A DNA stretch of 64,000 bases from Linnemannia elongata. Its lineage: Eukaryota > Mortierellomycota > Mortierellomycetes > Mortierellales > Mortierellaceae. Shown one piece after another: positions 39,424 to 51,840 of this stretch; within the stretch, counting starts at the first letter, position 1, and every line of letters starts with the position of its first letter. The stretch spans positions 62,001 to 126,000 of the forward strand of contig JAXBDG010000009.1 of assembly GCA_036320915.1 (NCBI GenBank). Reading direction: 5' to 3'. A program made the position numbers and the translations under genes. The notes under the pieces are model-generated. The model did not search any database and was not told where the DNA came from. It saw only the letters and a list, made by a program, of their open reading frames with translations.

Positions 39424-42400
39424 ATGGAGAAAAGGGTCACTCGCCATTCGGGCACCCAGGCCACCAAGGCATCAACAGACACAACAGCACCACCAACAGT
39501 AACACCAGTCGACGCTGCTAATGGAAGCAAACGTGGTCGTGGACGCGGTCGGGGTGCGCGCGGAGGTGGTGGACAAGCAAGTACAGTTGCTGCTGACAGA
39601 GGACGTAGTCGTGGACGTGGCGCGACTCGTGGACGGAAACGTGGTGTTGGTACTGCAGGGGAGACCTCGGCACCGGAGGAGACCGACCATGAGAATGAGC
39701 ATGAGCAAGCTGATTCGGACCAGGGCCATGACTCTGCGAACAAGAGGGGACACGAATCAGAGAAAGGACCAGAACAGGAGAACGAAGAGTCTCAAAAGCA
39801 GGAGGAAGTAGCCAAGATCCAGGAGGCGGAGAGGGAGCAAGAGTCAGACAACAGCCAGGAGCATACGGACGATGACAACCAAGATGAGGATAGCTCCAGC
39901 ACTGGTTCTGAGTCTGAGGAGGAGGATGATGAGAAGGAGGAGGCACCCTCGAGCAAGGACAAGAACGACTCGAATGCAATGGATGTCGATTCTAAAGAGA
40001 CTCCAAACGCAGCTACTACATCTACCAAAGATACTATGGCAGCTTCACAAGCCAAACAGGACGGTATGGAGGAGGATCGGCGGCCGACAAACGATAACTC
40101 GGCCTCTGGCGCTTTTGACGAGGTTTCAAGCCTGCCCTTCATTTCACCATCATTCCCGCCCAAGTTTGACACCAAGGAAGTAGAGCCAATGCCACTCGAC
40201 AACAACGACCAGCCAGCACTTACCACATCCTCAACTACTATCAAGTCCAAATCAACCACAGCATCATCCACTGGAGCAACAACGGCGGTATCGAGAGGCG
40301 GATTTTTTCTGGATGAAACTGTCTACAACAAACTCTCGATCGGTGGAACAGAAAGGATCGCGGAGCTGTACATGCTCAAGAAGAGGCGGCGTGAGAAAGG
40401 GGCATCACCAGAGCCTGTGCCAAGATTGTTGTCGGATAGTGAGGCAGGAGCACCATCATCCAAGCCGAAACGGAGGACTTCAGGATCTGTTGCAACCTTA
40501 ACCTCGACAGCAACAACAGCAACAACGGCAACAACCATATCTAAGTTATCAGTGGTTTCGACTCAGGCGCCGATAGCTGCACCAATGACAAGCTCAGAGG
40601 ATCAAGTCGCCCAAGCACCAACATCGGCCCCACCTGTGGCACCAGCACAGTCAGGCACAGTCAACCTCAACGACCTGATCGCATCAGTGTCGTCTTACAA
40701 ATCTGAGATTACCTCTATTGCCGACAAAGCCAACAAAGCCAACAACGCTCAGCAACCACCCGTCCAGCAGCAGCAACCGCAGCAACAACAACAACAACAA
40801 TCGACTATTGCGGCCATCAAACCCGCGGACATGCGCTACCACCATCCTTGCATTGGCGCGCATCAATACCGATCCAGTCTCACGAGGGAGGAGCATCGGC
40901 GGTACATGATGTACGATGGCGTCTTGAGGAGACAAAAGACACCAGGAGCGCCGCAGCTGGGACTTGAGGACCGAGCTCTTTTTGGGCTATTGCAGGAGAG
41001 GGTTGAGGCTGAACGACTTCGGGTGCGGCAGTGGTGTGACTCTGAGTGTAGATCCAGGGTCATCAGTTACTTTAACCCCCTCATCCGGGATGCGCTGGCT
41101 CCCAAGTTCAGGAGAGGCAGGGCACGAGTCAGGGAGGAGTATCCCCAGTACTATGATTTTGTTCATTCGATTGGATTGAGGTTGCCGGGCGTGCCGTCTA
41201 CGACTAAGGAACCCATGTTGAGCCGAGCACAAATGGAGGAACCGAAGACAGGAGCAGCAGAGGCAAAGAGCGACAAACCAGCAGCCGCACTACGACGCCG
41301 GGGACTTCTGCAGAGGACAGGAAAAATTTGCCCAGTCTCCTTGGCAAAACCGATCTTGCCGACCGACGAGAACGGGGTACCATACGAGAAGACTATCGAT
41401 GTGGTCGACTCTTATTGGAACCATTCAGCATCACCAGCACCAGTCACAGACCGTCGGCGAGGACCCATGCCCTTCAAGAGACCTGCTGCCTCTGTCGCCA
41501 AAGATCCTGTCGCCAAGGACTTTGTCAAGGAGCAAAACGTTCATGTTGCACTTGCCTCCAGCACTATGGTGGCGTTGGCCAAAACATTACCCAGTTTAGC
41601 GAATGAATGGGAGATTCCCGTCACCGTTGTCCTCGAAGAGGACGCAGCAGGTAATTTCAATTGTTTGTACAGTCGCTAGTCCGTCCATCACCTTCAGGAA
41701 AAGCTCAAGCTAACTTCTGCTTTTTTTTTTCGCTTGTATCTGGTTGAACTAGGAGTAATGCAGAAGCGGGTATATGTCGACAAACCATTGATACCCAAGA
41801 GAATGACGACTCTGGAGATTACGCAGGCGTTTTACGACGGGGCCCTCAAGAAACTGTCGCTCGTTGGATCGTCGTCGTCGGATGTGAGTGTGTTGGAGCC
41901 TCAACAGGATAATACTGCAGGAGCTGGTACTTCTGCCTCCACTTCTACGCAACCACAGTCCAGTCAAGCACCAGTGGTGGAACAAAAGGATGTTGAGATG
42001 CAGGATGTGACCGATAAGGCGGAAGGATCCAAGTCGCCAAAGGATGTTGAGATGGAGGAGGCTGAGAATAAGGAGGCTGAAAAGACCAGCTCGCCTTCAG
42101 AGAGTCTAGCCGCGACGGCAACCACCGACAAGGATGGCAAAGATGACGATGAGGATGTTGGTGTTCTCGGTAGTCGGTCTTCAGGAAAGGCAGCGGAAGA
42201 AGGCAGCACTGACAATTTTGAGTATTCCCTTTGGACGTTTGGTAACATGCGCCTTTTGATCCGCAACCGTCTTCATGGATACCTCAACAACACTGTAAGT
42301 ATTGACACGATCCATGTACGCTTTGTGCTTGTTTTATTTGACCTTCCCTGGCACTTAAATGAGACGCTAACGTTCGTTGCATTTTCTTTTCATTGATTTT

Positions 42401-43212
42401 AGGTCCCGCATAGGCAGGTGGTGATCAAGTCTATTTTGGACTATGCGCCAGACATTGGAGTTGCAGAGCCAGGGAAGTCAACAATGGCGGGATGGTGGAT
42501 GGCAACATGGCTCAGAGATGACCGGCTCTTGGCGCTCGGACGAGTGGACGTCTCCAAGAACCAGTTCGTGCGGTATCCAGATCAACTGCCGCCCACATAT
42601 CGTACAGACAACCCGCTCGGTGGCGCGTTCAGTGACCTCCCTTCGATCTCGATCAAGGACACTAGTGCGTTAAAGGTGCAGGATCGGGAGATTTGGGACT
42701 GGATCAAGCCCAATATGCGGCTGATTCATTATATCCTTGGAAAGCTACAGCTATTGGGGCCTGGGCAGTATATCTTGGCGCATAAGCGACATGATGTTAG
42801 TGCGAATATTTACCGAGCTGTCAAGTCTTCGTCGGGCGAGCAGGCTCCTAGGTCAAAGGATGAGAGTCAGAGTAGTAGCAGCAGTAGTGCGGCTGCACAG
42901 CACAAGGGACAGTATGACCTTCATGCGGCTCACGCATCGTCCCCGCAGCCCCTGAGCGACGCTAAGGTCGAGTCTTCGGGAGGGCTCAGTAGTGGAGGAG
43001 GATCCAGCGGAGGTGGAGCAGATGATGACTTGTTGCTTCGGTGGATTGGTACGCCAGATCAGATCCCGGGCACGTTCCCCTACGAGCCCGAGTCGGACAC
43101 GTCCTTTAAGAAGGGCAAACGAGGCCGTGGTGGAGGTGGAGCTGGACGGGGGAATAAGCGCAAAAAGGGAAAGGCCGCCACCAAAAAAGCGGGAGCTGCC
43201 ACTGTGGAATAA
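39424..43212 (+). CDS. ICE2: Little elongation complex subunit 2-like (ICE2/NARG2) protein
   Basis: Three exons (39424-41650, 41753-42294, 42403-43212) give 1192 residues. Residues 1-~280 are low complexity: an RG-rich block, then long acidic Glu/Gln/Ser/Asp stretches. A Ser/Thr/Gln linker precedes a conserved core (~470-640) with RYHHPCIGAHQYRSSLTREEH. The C-terminal domain (~895-1170) has SLWTFGNMRLLIRNRLHGY, GWWMATWLRDDRLLALGRVDV, ILGKLQLLGPGQYILAHKR, then YDLHAAHA and GTFPYEPE. The order LWxFGxMRLLIR, YDLHxAH, (G)TFPxxP is what I remember of the NARG2/ICE2 C-terminal domain in animals, where it serves small-nuclear-RNA transcription with ELL. The tail is a basic Gly/Lys-rich likely nuclear signal. 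Family call is inference from pattern; the N-terminal start is the first ATG of the ORF. Confidence 0.7.
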
Positions 43213-43494
43213 AACATTTAGATTTATCCGCAGCATATGCGATTGAACATTGGGGAGCAGTCATGAGCTCGTGCGAAGAAAAAAAAATGAAAAACGCCTC
43301 CAACTGATGCTCTTACTTTGCCCTCACTGACATCAACCACGACACATAAAAAGAAGTTGCGGTACATTTGATCAGGAAACAAATAGATCTCTCAACAGTC
43401 GGATTCAGTTGTACGCCAACAAGCGAAGGAAAACAACAGACAAAACAAACACCCACCAGACGCACCTCGTCGTCAGCCCAACACAAAAGAAAAA

Positions 43495-45483
43495 ATGAGT
43501 TCATTCAAGAAGCGCGTTCCCTCCGCACAAGCAACTCTGCCCGCGGGCTGCCGCCTCTCCGCCTACAACGGCCAAGTCCTTATCTCCACCGGCGTCCCCT
43601 CCCTCGATGACATCCTTGGCGGTGGTCTTCCCCTCGGTACCATCCTCCTCATCCAAGAAGACCGCCAAACCTCCTATGGTCAATTACTGCTGAAGTACTT
43701 TTTGAGGCAAGGTATTGTTGCGGGGGACAAGTGTTTGGTGGTTAGTGGAGATGAGAGTCCGGAGGCGATTGTGAGGTCGTTGATGGGGATTGCAGGCGAG
43801 GAGAGTTTGGAGAGTCAGGTTCAGAGTGGAGTTGATAATCGCGATGATGAGGATGAGGCGAGACGGGAGAGGAGGAAGAAGGCTGCTGCTGCGGGTGGTG
43901 CGGACGATGAGGATTCAGAGCAAGATCGGCTTACGATTGCGTGGAGGTATAGTGGGCTCAAGAAGTTTGAAAGTGGAGTCGAGGCTCGTCCCCCAGGTAA
44001 GAACTTTAAAGCCAATAGTTCTCCTCTTAGCATGCTAAATAATTGCATATGGTGTCAGCGATTAACTGATCTGGTAATGTTTTCTGTGTGACGATGATAG
44101 CGATTTCTTCTCGTGTCAACAGGCCAGGATCGACGACTGAACCAGCACTCACACCCAGCCAGATCCCGTTCTGCGAGCAATTCGATCTCACCACTAGGAT
44201 ATCCGCCAAGGCACTGGAATCGGCTGATGCCACGCTGATCGACTCGGGAGAACTGCAAAAGGCTGTTCAGACTGGCGATAGCGATTTGGAGGATGACAGT
44301 GACGATGACTTTTCTACCAGTGGATCGACTTCAGCAGCAGGAAAGAACCAGCCTGATCTGTACAGAAACGTGCTGGACAAGATCAGGGAGACGTTGATCC
44401 AGGGAGGGTTCAGTACGACGTTGTTGAAAGACCCCTCGGCACCTGCGCCTGCACCTGGGGCTGCTGGATTGGCCGAGCGACATATCTGCAGAATTGGTAT
44501 CAACTCTATTGCATCCCCCAGTTGGAGGAGCAAAACCCCACATGTAAGGCAATATGTCGTTACTTTTTTATATTTTGTGCAATGGGCCCTGTCTACCTGA
44601 CACGCCAATTAATTTGACAATTCGATATGGTTTGATATCCGTTTCTTAGGACCTATACAAGTTTTTGCATGCGCTTCGTGGATTGTTGCGGTTCAGTTTC
44701 GGCGCGGCTGTGATCACGATCCCAGCTCACTTGTATGGAACTATCGACCAGAGACACGCCACAGACGGATCGACCACATCCCCCTACATACACCGCCTGG
44801 AACAACTTTGCGACGCATCAGTCAGGATTGAGTCCTTTGCGGGCGCACAGACGAATGCTTCCTCAGCAGCGTCAGCATACCACGGACTCTTCCATGTCCA
44901 CAAAGTTCCCGTCCTGAACGCCCTTATCCCTTCGTCCACGAAACTGTCGGTGCTGCTGGATGGCGCTGCCAAGGGATCTGGGGGACCTGGACAATCGGGC
45001 AGTGGTGGGTCGAGTAAAGGTGTCAATAACTTGGGATTCAAGGTGCGGAGGAAGCGGTTTGCGATCGAGACGTTCCATTTGCCACCTGAGGGTGGTATAG
45101 GGCAGAGACGGACTTCCGCGGAACCTTCGTCTAATTCTTCGTCGTCTTTGTCGGAGCGCAAGAAATCCTCGTCCACAAAGGCGTCATCTGACCCAGGACC
45201 TGCGACAGGATCGTTCAAGAAGGCTGGCTCGTCAGAGGAAGGGTCGGTACAGTCAAGGGCGCGGTCTTTGGGAGGCAGCAGCTTCAACAAGCCTAGCGGA
45301 CAAGTCGATGTGCACTCGGTTCCTGGCGCGAGTGGGATGGCGCGCAAGATGATGGGATTGCCTCCAAAGGGAATCCAGGGTGCTGTTGCATCCGGCTGTA
45401 GTACTGGTGGATCTGAGGCTGGTCATAACCATAGCCATGGTGGTGCTGGATCAGGAGCCAACAGCAGCCTTCTTGACTTTTAA
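43495..45483 (+). CDS. ELP4: Elongator complex subunit 4 (Elp4/PAXNEB)
   Basis: Three exons (43495-43996, 44101-44543, 44650-45483) give 592 residues, longer than yeast or human Elp4. The start has the family signature GCRLSAYNGQVLISTGVPSLDDILGGGLPLGTILLI. LLKYFLRQGIVAGDKCLVVS follows, then a Lys/Ala-rich insertion and IAWRYSGLKKFE. FCEQFDLTTRI and the HICRIGINSIASPSW strand are next, and exon 3 carries DLYKFLHALRGLLRFSFGAAVITIP. Elp4 is one of three RecA-like subunits forming the Elp456 ring that binds tRNA in wobble-uridine modification. Extra length comes from Ser/Gly/Asp-rich insertions and a disordered tail. It is only 282 bp downstream of the ICE2-like gene, same strand. Confidence 0.92.
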
Positions 45484-45921
45484 ACGGTCGTTTTTACTTT
45501 TGCACATTAAACATTTTTCTTTTTTGTTTACACTGTACAGTGGCTAAATGTTGTATGCTCGATTTATTTCTTTGGAGGGAGGATGTAAATTAAAAACATG
45601 GCGCAAACTTTGTTCTTTGCTTCTCTCCCGCCTTACTTCTTTCTACCTACCTTTCTTTCACTTCATCAGTACAATTCTAATTCATCAATTTTCCTTTTAT
45701 GTTTCTTCCATTGTTCATTCACGGAATCAGTTTGTCAACCTTTCGCAAAAACAAGAACAATACGTTTTTCTCGAGGGTATATCTCCATCTTATTCTGAAG
45801 GCAACAACAACGGCAACAAGGCAATTGGAGCACACAAACATTGTATTCGACTTTCTAAACGTGACTTTTTTCTATCTCTCATTTGACCTTGTTCGTCCCC
45901 TTCACCAACAGTCTTAACTCT
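45484..45921. other. Intergenic region before the STAND gene
   Basis: T/C-rich leader-like DNA. An acceptor-like CAACAG at 45906-45911, shortly before the chosen ATG, leaves room for an unrecognised upstream exon of the next gene. Confidence 0.45.
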
Positions 45922-48900
45922 ATGACAATCGTCAACAGACCAGGAATCCGCCCCAGCCAGGCTACCAATGCGACTACCTGCGCCTTCTTGAAAGAACGCG
46001 AACAAATACAAAGTGCTTCTTCAACTCAGCACTCAACCAGTCGTCCAGATCCGAGCTCTCCTCCAATCCCCCTTGCCCAATTCGAAAAAATCACCCTCGT
46101 CGAACATGTCCTCCACAAGCTCCGTTGGCAACGACTCAAGGAGGCACAACTACCTATCTTTGTCCCACCTATGGCCAAGGCTAACCTGCAAGCCCTTGAC
46201 GAGGACCTCTTCCCTCTCAGAGAGAAGGTCCAAGAGTTCTTGATGAGTGAGCGGCAGGTCATGTTGATTCTTGGTGACTCGGGCGCGGGAAAGTCGACTT
46301 TCAATCGATATTTGGAGCGCCAACTCTGGACCGCGTACCAGGATAGCGACCCCATTCCGCTCTTGATTAACCTCCCTACCATCGAACGACCCGTCAAGGA
46401 GCTGATTGCGGAGCACCTCAGGACCAACAATTTTTCTGAGGAACAGATCCGGGAAATGAAACAATATCGCCAATTTGTCCTCATCTGCGACGGGTACGAC
46501 GAGAGCCAGCTCACTTTCAACCTCCACACCACCAACCTCTTTAACCTCCCTGATCAGTGGAACGTCAAGATGGTTATCTCCTGCAGAACCCAGTATCTCG
46601 GTCAAGACTACCGCGGCCGGTTCATGCCTGATGGGGTTAGCCATTACTCCAGCCTTGCTCCCGATCTCTTCCAGGAGGCTGTCATTGCTCCATTTAATAA
46701 GGAGCAAATCGAGGATTATGTCGAGCAGTATGTCCCCCTCGAGCCACGGACCTGGACCACCAAGGACTACATGGACAAGTTGATCACCATCCCAAACCTC
46801 ATGGATCTTGTCAAGAACCCCTTTCTTCTCTCACTATCGCTGGAGGCGTTGCCAGGAGTTATCGAGGGCAAGCAAGATCTGGTGGCCATCAATATTACGC
46901 GTGTCCAGTTGTACGACACTTTTGTGAGGCATTGGCTCGTTGTCAACAGTCGACGGCTTCAGCGAAATGTAGTGACTAGGGAGGAACGAGATATGCTGGA
47001 TCAACTATTGGAGGCAGGATTCGTTTCGATGGGTGTTGACTATGCTACCAGGCTGGCGTCGGCGATCTTTGAGCACCAGGATGGAAACCCGGTGGTCCAG
47101 TATGTCCACATCAAGGATAAAAAAACGTGGAAAGCCGAGTTTTTTGGCCCTGACCCTGAGGCCCGAATGCTGCGCGAATCGAGTCCGCTAAACCGCAATG
47201 GCAGCCAGTTTCAATTCCTTCATCGATCAATGCTCGAGTACTTTCTTTCATGCGCTGTTTTCCATCCCAGCAGCCCTGACGCCGGCGATGAATTTTGTCC
47301 GCAACCTGACCCCAATTCTTCCCAGTTCCCCGCCACTGGTGGGCCTTTGTTCAAGCGTAACCTCCTAACCGAGCCTTCGGTCATCCAGTTCCTGTGCGAG
47401 CGTGTCCAGCAGAACCCCTGTTTCGAGAAGGGTCTCCTAGCCGTCATCAAGAAGTCCAAAACCGATGCCACTGCTGCCACTGCTGCCGCCAACGCCATCA
47501 CCATCCTTGTCCGAGCTGGGGTCCATTTCAACAGCGCCGACCTCCGGGGCATCCGCATCGCAGGAGCAGATCTTTCTGACGGTCAGTTCGATTCCGCCCA
47601 GCTGCAGGGAGCCGATCTGAGAGGGGTCAACTTTGCAAGGAGTTGGTTGAGGCAAGTGGATTTTGGTGATGCACACATGGATGGTGTTGGGTTTGGGGAG
47701 CTGCCGTATTTGGATGAGTGTACCGCAGTCAATGCCGTCGCCTTTTCGCCCTATGGGAATTTGTTTGCTGTCGCTCTGCGTGGAGGACGCCTTATTACCT
47801 ATGACACTACGACCTGGACTCGATTCCGTCAACACAAAGAACAGAGTGAGGTGCTGAGTATCGCCTTTTCACCCAACAACAAACACTTTGCGTTTGGGAA
47901 CAGAGACATGACCTGCCGATTATGGGATACTGTCAGTGGGGAAACTTTGTTGGTCATGGAGGGGCATATAGGTGGTGTGAACTCTGTGGCATTTTCACCC
48001 TGCGGCAAGCAAATCGCATCGGCCAGTGTTGACAAGAGGATTCGGTTGTGGAGCTCGGAGTCAGGAGAGTGCTTGTTTGTCTTGAACGGCCATGAAGCGA
48101 CCGTTTTGAGTGCTAGATATTCAGTCGATGGACGAAGACTTGTTTCGGGCAGCAGCGATGGGACGATTCGAGTATGGGATCCAAAGAGAGGCACACCAGA
48201 GGCTGATTGGGTCATTTCTTATGTTGGTGCTTCGCGCGTGGCTCTTTCTGCAGATGGACGGCAGTTTGCCGTTATGACTGGTTCGAGGAGAGGCGAGATT
48301 CAACTCGTGGATGCAATCACCGGAGAGCAGGGTCTGATTCTCGATGATGATGCCAGCTGGCTAACAGATATTGCATTCTCTCCAATTGGGGAGCTCGTCG
48401 TCTCGTCGAGTGAGGACAAGACCGTTCGATTGTGGGACTTATCAAGTGGACAGCTCATCTCCAGGTTAGCGGGTCATAGCAACCGGATCACCGCCTGTAC
48501 TTTCTCCCCTGACGGCCTACAAATCGCTTCAGGAGATGAGGAAGGGATTATACGACTCTGGGAGACGAACACCAACCTGTCGAGTTCCATTGCACAAAAA
48601 CGTACCCCTAAGGTTCGAACTGTAGCATACTCTCATGACGGCCTGTTTATTATCTCTGATCGTATCGACAACACCATTCAACGCTGGGACTCTTCCACGG
48701 GAGCTTCCGGACCCATTCCATCGTCTTTCACAATCGATGTCTGCTCTGTCGCGCTTTCACTGAATGGTCATTGGTTTGCGAGCGGTTGCAGGAACGGGAA
48801 TATTCGGCTGTGGAATGCTCGATCCGATGTTGTTGAGCGCGTCCTTCTTGGTGGTGCCTTCGGCTCAGTCACTAACATGAGTTTCTCGCGCTGTGGTCGG

Positions 48901-49794
48901 TGGTTGGTCTCATGCAACGATAACTGGGTCACACGATTGTGGGATCTTGATAGCACCGATGATCAAGGCAAAGTGGTGGGTGAAATGGACGATCGGTGCA
49001 GCCCAACAGGTTGCGTGGCTTTCTCCCCCATTGGAGACCGGCTTGCAGTTGGATCGGTATCGGACTCACACCCGCTTCGTCTTTTCGATCCCCGAGCCAC
49101 AAACCTTCGCCAACCCCTGAAGGAAGTGTGTTTATCGGACACGCTGCGCTCAATGGACTACTCACCAGATGGCCAGAGACTCGTACTAGGTACTGACGCC
49201 CCCTCGATCCTGCTCTGGGACCTTCAGTCGGACAAGCCTTATCTCAACCTGGAAGGACACACTGACGCAGTAATCTGCGTCGCCTTCTCTCCTTGTGGGA
49301 AGTATATCATTTCAGGCAGCAATGACATGACGTTCCGACTCTGGTCAGGCAAGGTTGACAATTGGTCCTGTATTGCTGTTGTTAGCGGGTGCTTGGATGC
49401 CGTTACAAGTGCTGCATGGAACCCGGTGGTGCCGATGGAGTTTGTCACTGGTTCCGCTGATGGGTCCGTTCGTGTGTGGCGGATATCGGGTACGGAGGCA
49501 GGAGACGTGTCGATTCGTATGCGCTGGGGCTCTTACATTGGGCAGCTATGCGCCGCGGATCTGACATTCAAGGGCGCCGTTGGTCTCAGTTCGCTCTCCC
49601 AGAGGTTGTTGATCCAACGCTGCGCTGTTGATGGATCGAGGTCTCAAGAAGGAGGTGATATATCACGAGAAGGAAGAGAAGGAAGGAGCGGTCCAGGAAA
49701 AAAAGAGGAAACTGTACTGGAAGAAATCCTAGAAGAAGGATGGGTAGATGTGGATGTTATTAGGTCCGATGACGATGATTGCGAGTTTGAGTAA
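45922..49794 (+). CDS. NACHT-pentapeptide-WD40 STAND protein (fungal NLR-like)
   Basis: Intronless, 1290 residues. After a variable ~60-residue start comes a helical lead-in (LHKLRWQRLKEAQLPIFVPP). A NACHT-type NTPase follows, with Walker A GDSGAGKST (118-126), Walker B FVLICDGYDE (~190) and the sensor-like VISCRTQYLG. Residues ~540-590 carry pentapeptide-type repeats (AGADLSDGQF, LQGADLRGVNF). From ~603 to ~1225 I count 14 WD40 repeats, enough for two seven-bladed propellers; many end in RLWD/RVW. The tail is acidic. STAND proteins of this kind act in fungi as nonself or incompatibility receptors, with repeats sensing a ligand and the NTPase triggering oligomerisation. No effector domain is seen before the NACHT, so function is inferred only at class level. 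The WD repeats are diverged from one another, not recent copies. Confidence 0.9.
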   Translation: MTIVNRPGIRPSQATNATTCAFLKEREQIQSASSTQHSTSRPDPSSPPIPLAQFEKITLVEHVLHKLRWQRLKEAQLPIFVPPMAKANLQALDEDLFPLREKVQEFLMSERQVMLILGDSGAGKSTFNRYLERQLWTAYQDSDPIPLLINLPTIERPVKELIAEHLRTNNFSEEQIREMKQYRQFVLICDGYDESQLTFNLHTTNLFNLPDQWNVKMVISCRTQYLGQDYRGRFMPDGVSHYSSLAPDLFQEAVIAPFNKEQIEDYVEQYVPLEPRTWTTKDYMDKLITIPNLMDLVKNPFLLSLSLEALPGVIEGKQDLVAINITRVQLYDTFVRHWLVVNSRRLQRNVVTREERDMLDQLLEAGFVSMGVDYATRLASAIFEHQDGNPVVQYVHIKDKKTWKAEFFGPDPEARMLRESSPLNRNGSQFQFLHRSMLEYFLSCAVFHPSSPDAGDEFCPQPDPNSSQFPATGGPLFKRNLLTEPSVIQFLCERVQQNPCFEKGLLAVIKKSKTDATAATAAANAITILVRAGVHFNSADLRGIRIAGADLSDGQFDSAQLQGADLRGVNFARSWLRQVDFGDAHMDGVGFGELPYLDECTAVNAVAFSPYGNLFAVALRGGRLITYDTTTWTRFRQHKEQSEVLSIAFSPNNKHFAFGNRDMTCRLWDTVSGETLLVMEGHIGGVNSVAFSPCGKQIASASVDKRIRLWSSESGECLFVLNGHEATVLSARYSVDGRRLVSGSSDGTIRVWDPKRGTPEADWVISYVGASRVALSADGRQFAVMTGSRRGEIQLVDAITGEQGLILDDDASWLTDIAFSPIGELVVSSSEDKTVRLWDLSSGQLISRLAGHSNRITACTFSPDGLQIASGDEEGIIRLWETNTNLSSSIAQKRTPKVRTVAYSHDGLFIISDRIDNTIQRWDSSTGASGPIPSSFTIDVCSVALSLNGHWFASGCRNGNIRLWNARSDVVERVLLGGAFGSVTNMSFSRCGRWLVSCNDNWVTRLWDLDSTDDQGKVVGEMDDRCSPTGCVAFSPIGDRLAVGSVSDSHPLRLFDPRATNLRQPLKEVCLSDTLRSMDYSPDGQRLVLGTDAPSILLWDLQSDKPYLNLEGHTDAVICVAFSPCGKYIISGSNDMTFRLWSGKVDNWSCIAVVSGCLDAVTSAAWNPVVPMEFVTGSADGSVRVWRISGTEAGDVSIRMRWGSYIGQLCAADLTFKGAVGLSSLSQRLLIQRCAVDGSRSQEGGDISREGREGRSGPGKKEETVLEEILEEGWVDVDVIRSDDDDCEFE

Positions 49795-51840
49795 CGGTGT
49801 AGAGAGGACGGAGGAAATAGGCGACGTAGCCTTTTTAACTTCACTTCAATATCTTTTCGACTGTGAATATTATAGTGTAGGATCCCGCCTCCTATGGCCA
49901 AAAGAATATCGTGAATCGTTTTATTTTGTTTTTCCTTTGCTCTCCACCACGTTTCTTTCATATTGCTCAGTCCACATCTACCAAGAATGCAACCAAGGTT
50001 TTGTTATTTTCTCTCCTTCATGATTGAGCTTGCATGCAATTGAAACGTAGAATTGACGGTGGCGTTGGCGAAGGCACGAGCACGACACGTAAACTGAAAG
50101 GGGCTCATGGCCTGATTAATCATTGCTATTTTGGAACTGATAAAAAACGCGTGTCTCTGCCACCTTCTCTATTCTTCGTGACAAACCTCGCGTCTCGCGT
50201 AAGTAGAGAGTAATAACCAAATTGACTCTTTGATATCCAATCTCCATCCATCACTTGGACACATGGGATATCCCTCCTTTTTTTTTCTTTCTCTCGTAAC
50301 TTTTCTCTGTAGGGTTACATCGCTTTCCCTCCTGTCTTCCATCCCTCCCTCCCCCTCTTTCTCAACCACCACTTATTCAAAACTGTACATCTGTTCCAAA
50401 AACGTTTGTTCAAAACGAAAAGCCCCTGTATCAATCTCAGCCAAGATATCGTCTCATAAGAGTAAGTTTTTTGACATAAAGAAAAAAAAAACTCCTCACA
50501 CCCACGCGTATCCGCCGTGTCGCCTGAACCCTGGTACACAAAGAATCCGTGAGCTAAACTATTTTTTTATTCAATACATAAGGAAAAAAAAGAGTGAGGT
50601 TTGAAAAAACCTCGCGATTGACCGTGCCAAATTTATCCGTGTTTGTTCATTTCATGGCCATTGAAACTCTCTAATAACTAATGATATGAAAGAGTGAGAA
50701 AAACGACGTAGCAACAAAAGGCAGTATCTCAGCCATTGCCAACGAGTGCCTGAATAAAAAAAAAAGGCTATAATACAACAGATCGACAGAAGGGCCTTTT
50801 TTGTCTCTAAACCCGAAAGGGTCACTTCGCTATGTAATCCTTGTTTGTCTTTTACATCATCATTCGAAACAAACCCTCAAACTACAACGAAAAAGAAGCT
50901 GCAGATAAGAGGAGATGGGAAGGTTAGTGGACGCAGCGGTAAACGCCCGGTCAGAAAGTGAACATAAGGGCGAAATGCAATGCACGACACTGTCAAGCAT
51001 CGTCGTCACCTATATGAAAAGAAATAGAAATGCAAAAGGGAAGATAATGTACATCGTAGGCGCTTGAAACGACGTCTCCTATCGCCAGCTCTCAAGTACA
51101 CATGGATGCAAGCTGAAAGAGCTGGTTAGAGAGGTGCAATTGTCTCAATATTAACAAAAAAAGTGAGAAGCACCTGCAGATGGTGTTGTATTGTAGAATG
51201 GTATCATGCGTCTAAGTAATGTATCGCATTGAGCTTGATGTGGCCCCGAGAATCTTCCAGACCCCTGGTCAGCTTTTTCTTGCACAAAAAAAAGTAAAAA
51301 GGGAACCAGGAGCATTTCTTTTACATTCGTCAATGCATGCCAAAGCCTTGAAGAATAAGGGACTATTAGCAGGTGATATGGACATAAAACAAGCGACGCG
51401 GCGCACCTGCAACATTCTCGCAACAAATGATTGCTGCGTTGTCGGAGAGGTAACTTTCATTGTTCTTTTGGAACAAGGGGTGTCTATTCCTCTTAAGTAC
51501 CGTATTTTTTTCATAGCCAAACGAAAGCACACCGAACGAAACCAAAAAATATATAAGAAAAGGTTGCGAACTGAACGGGCTGCAATAATCTTCTAAAGCA
51601 TGCAAAAGACCGTGAGAAATGGGATGCTTGAAATAAAAGACAGAGAAATCTTGATCCATGCAGCAACATAGCTTGAATACAAGAAAAACAGACTAGTCCT
51701 TCCTTTCTCTCATCCTTGCAAAAATCAGATGCGCAAGAGAGTTGACAAGACGGCCATCGAGGCTCTATCAAGCCATATTCGTTGAAAAGGGATCAGATCT
51801 CAATTCTACCACTCACACAGGACCATAGACGCAATCAACT
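49795..51840. other. Left part of accessory island, no gene recognised
   Basis: AT-rich DNA with frequent 8-10-nt A or T runs. No ORF here has recognisable protein character. The boundary between host DNA and the island is not visible by eye. Confidence 0.5.
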
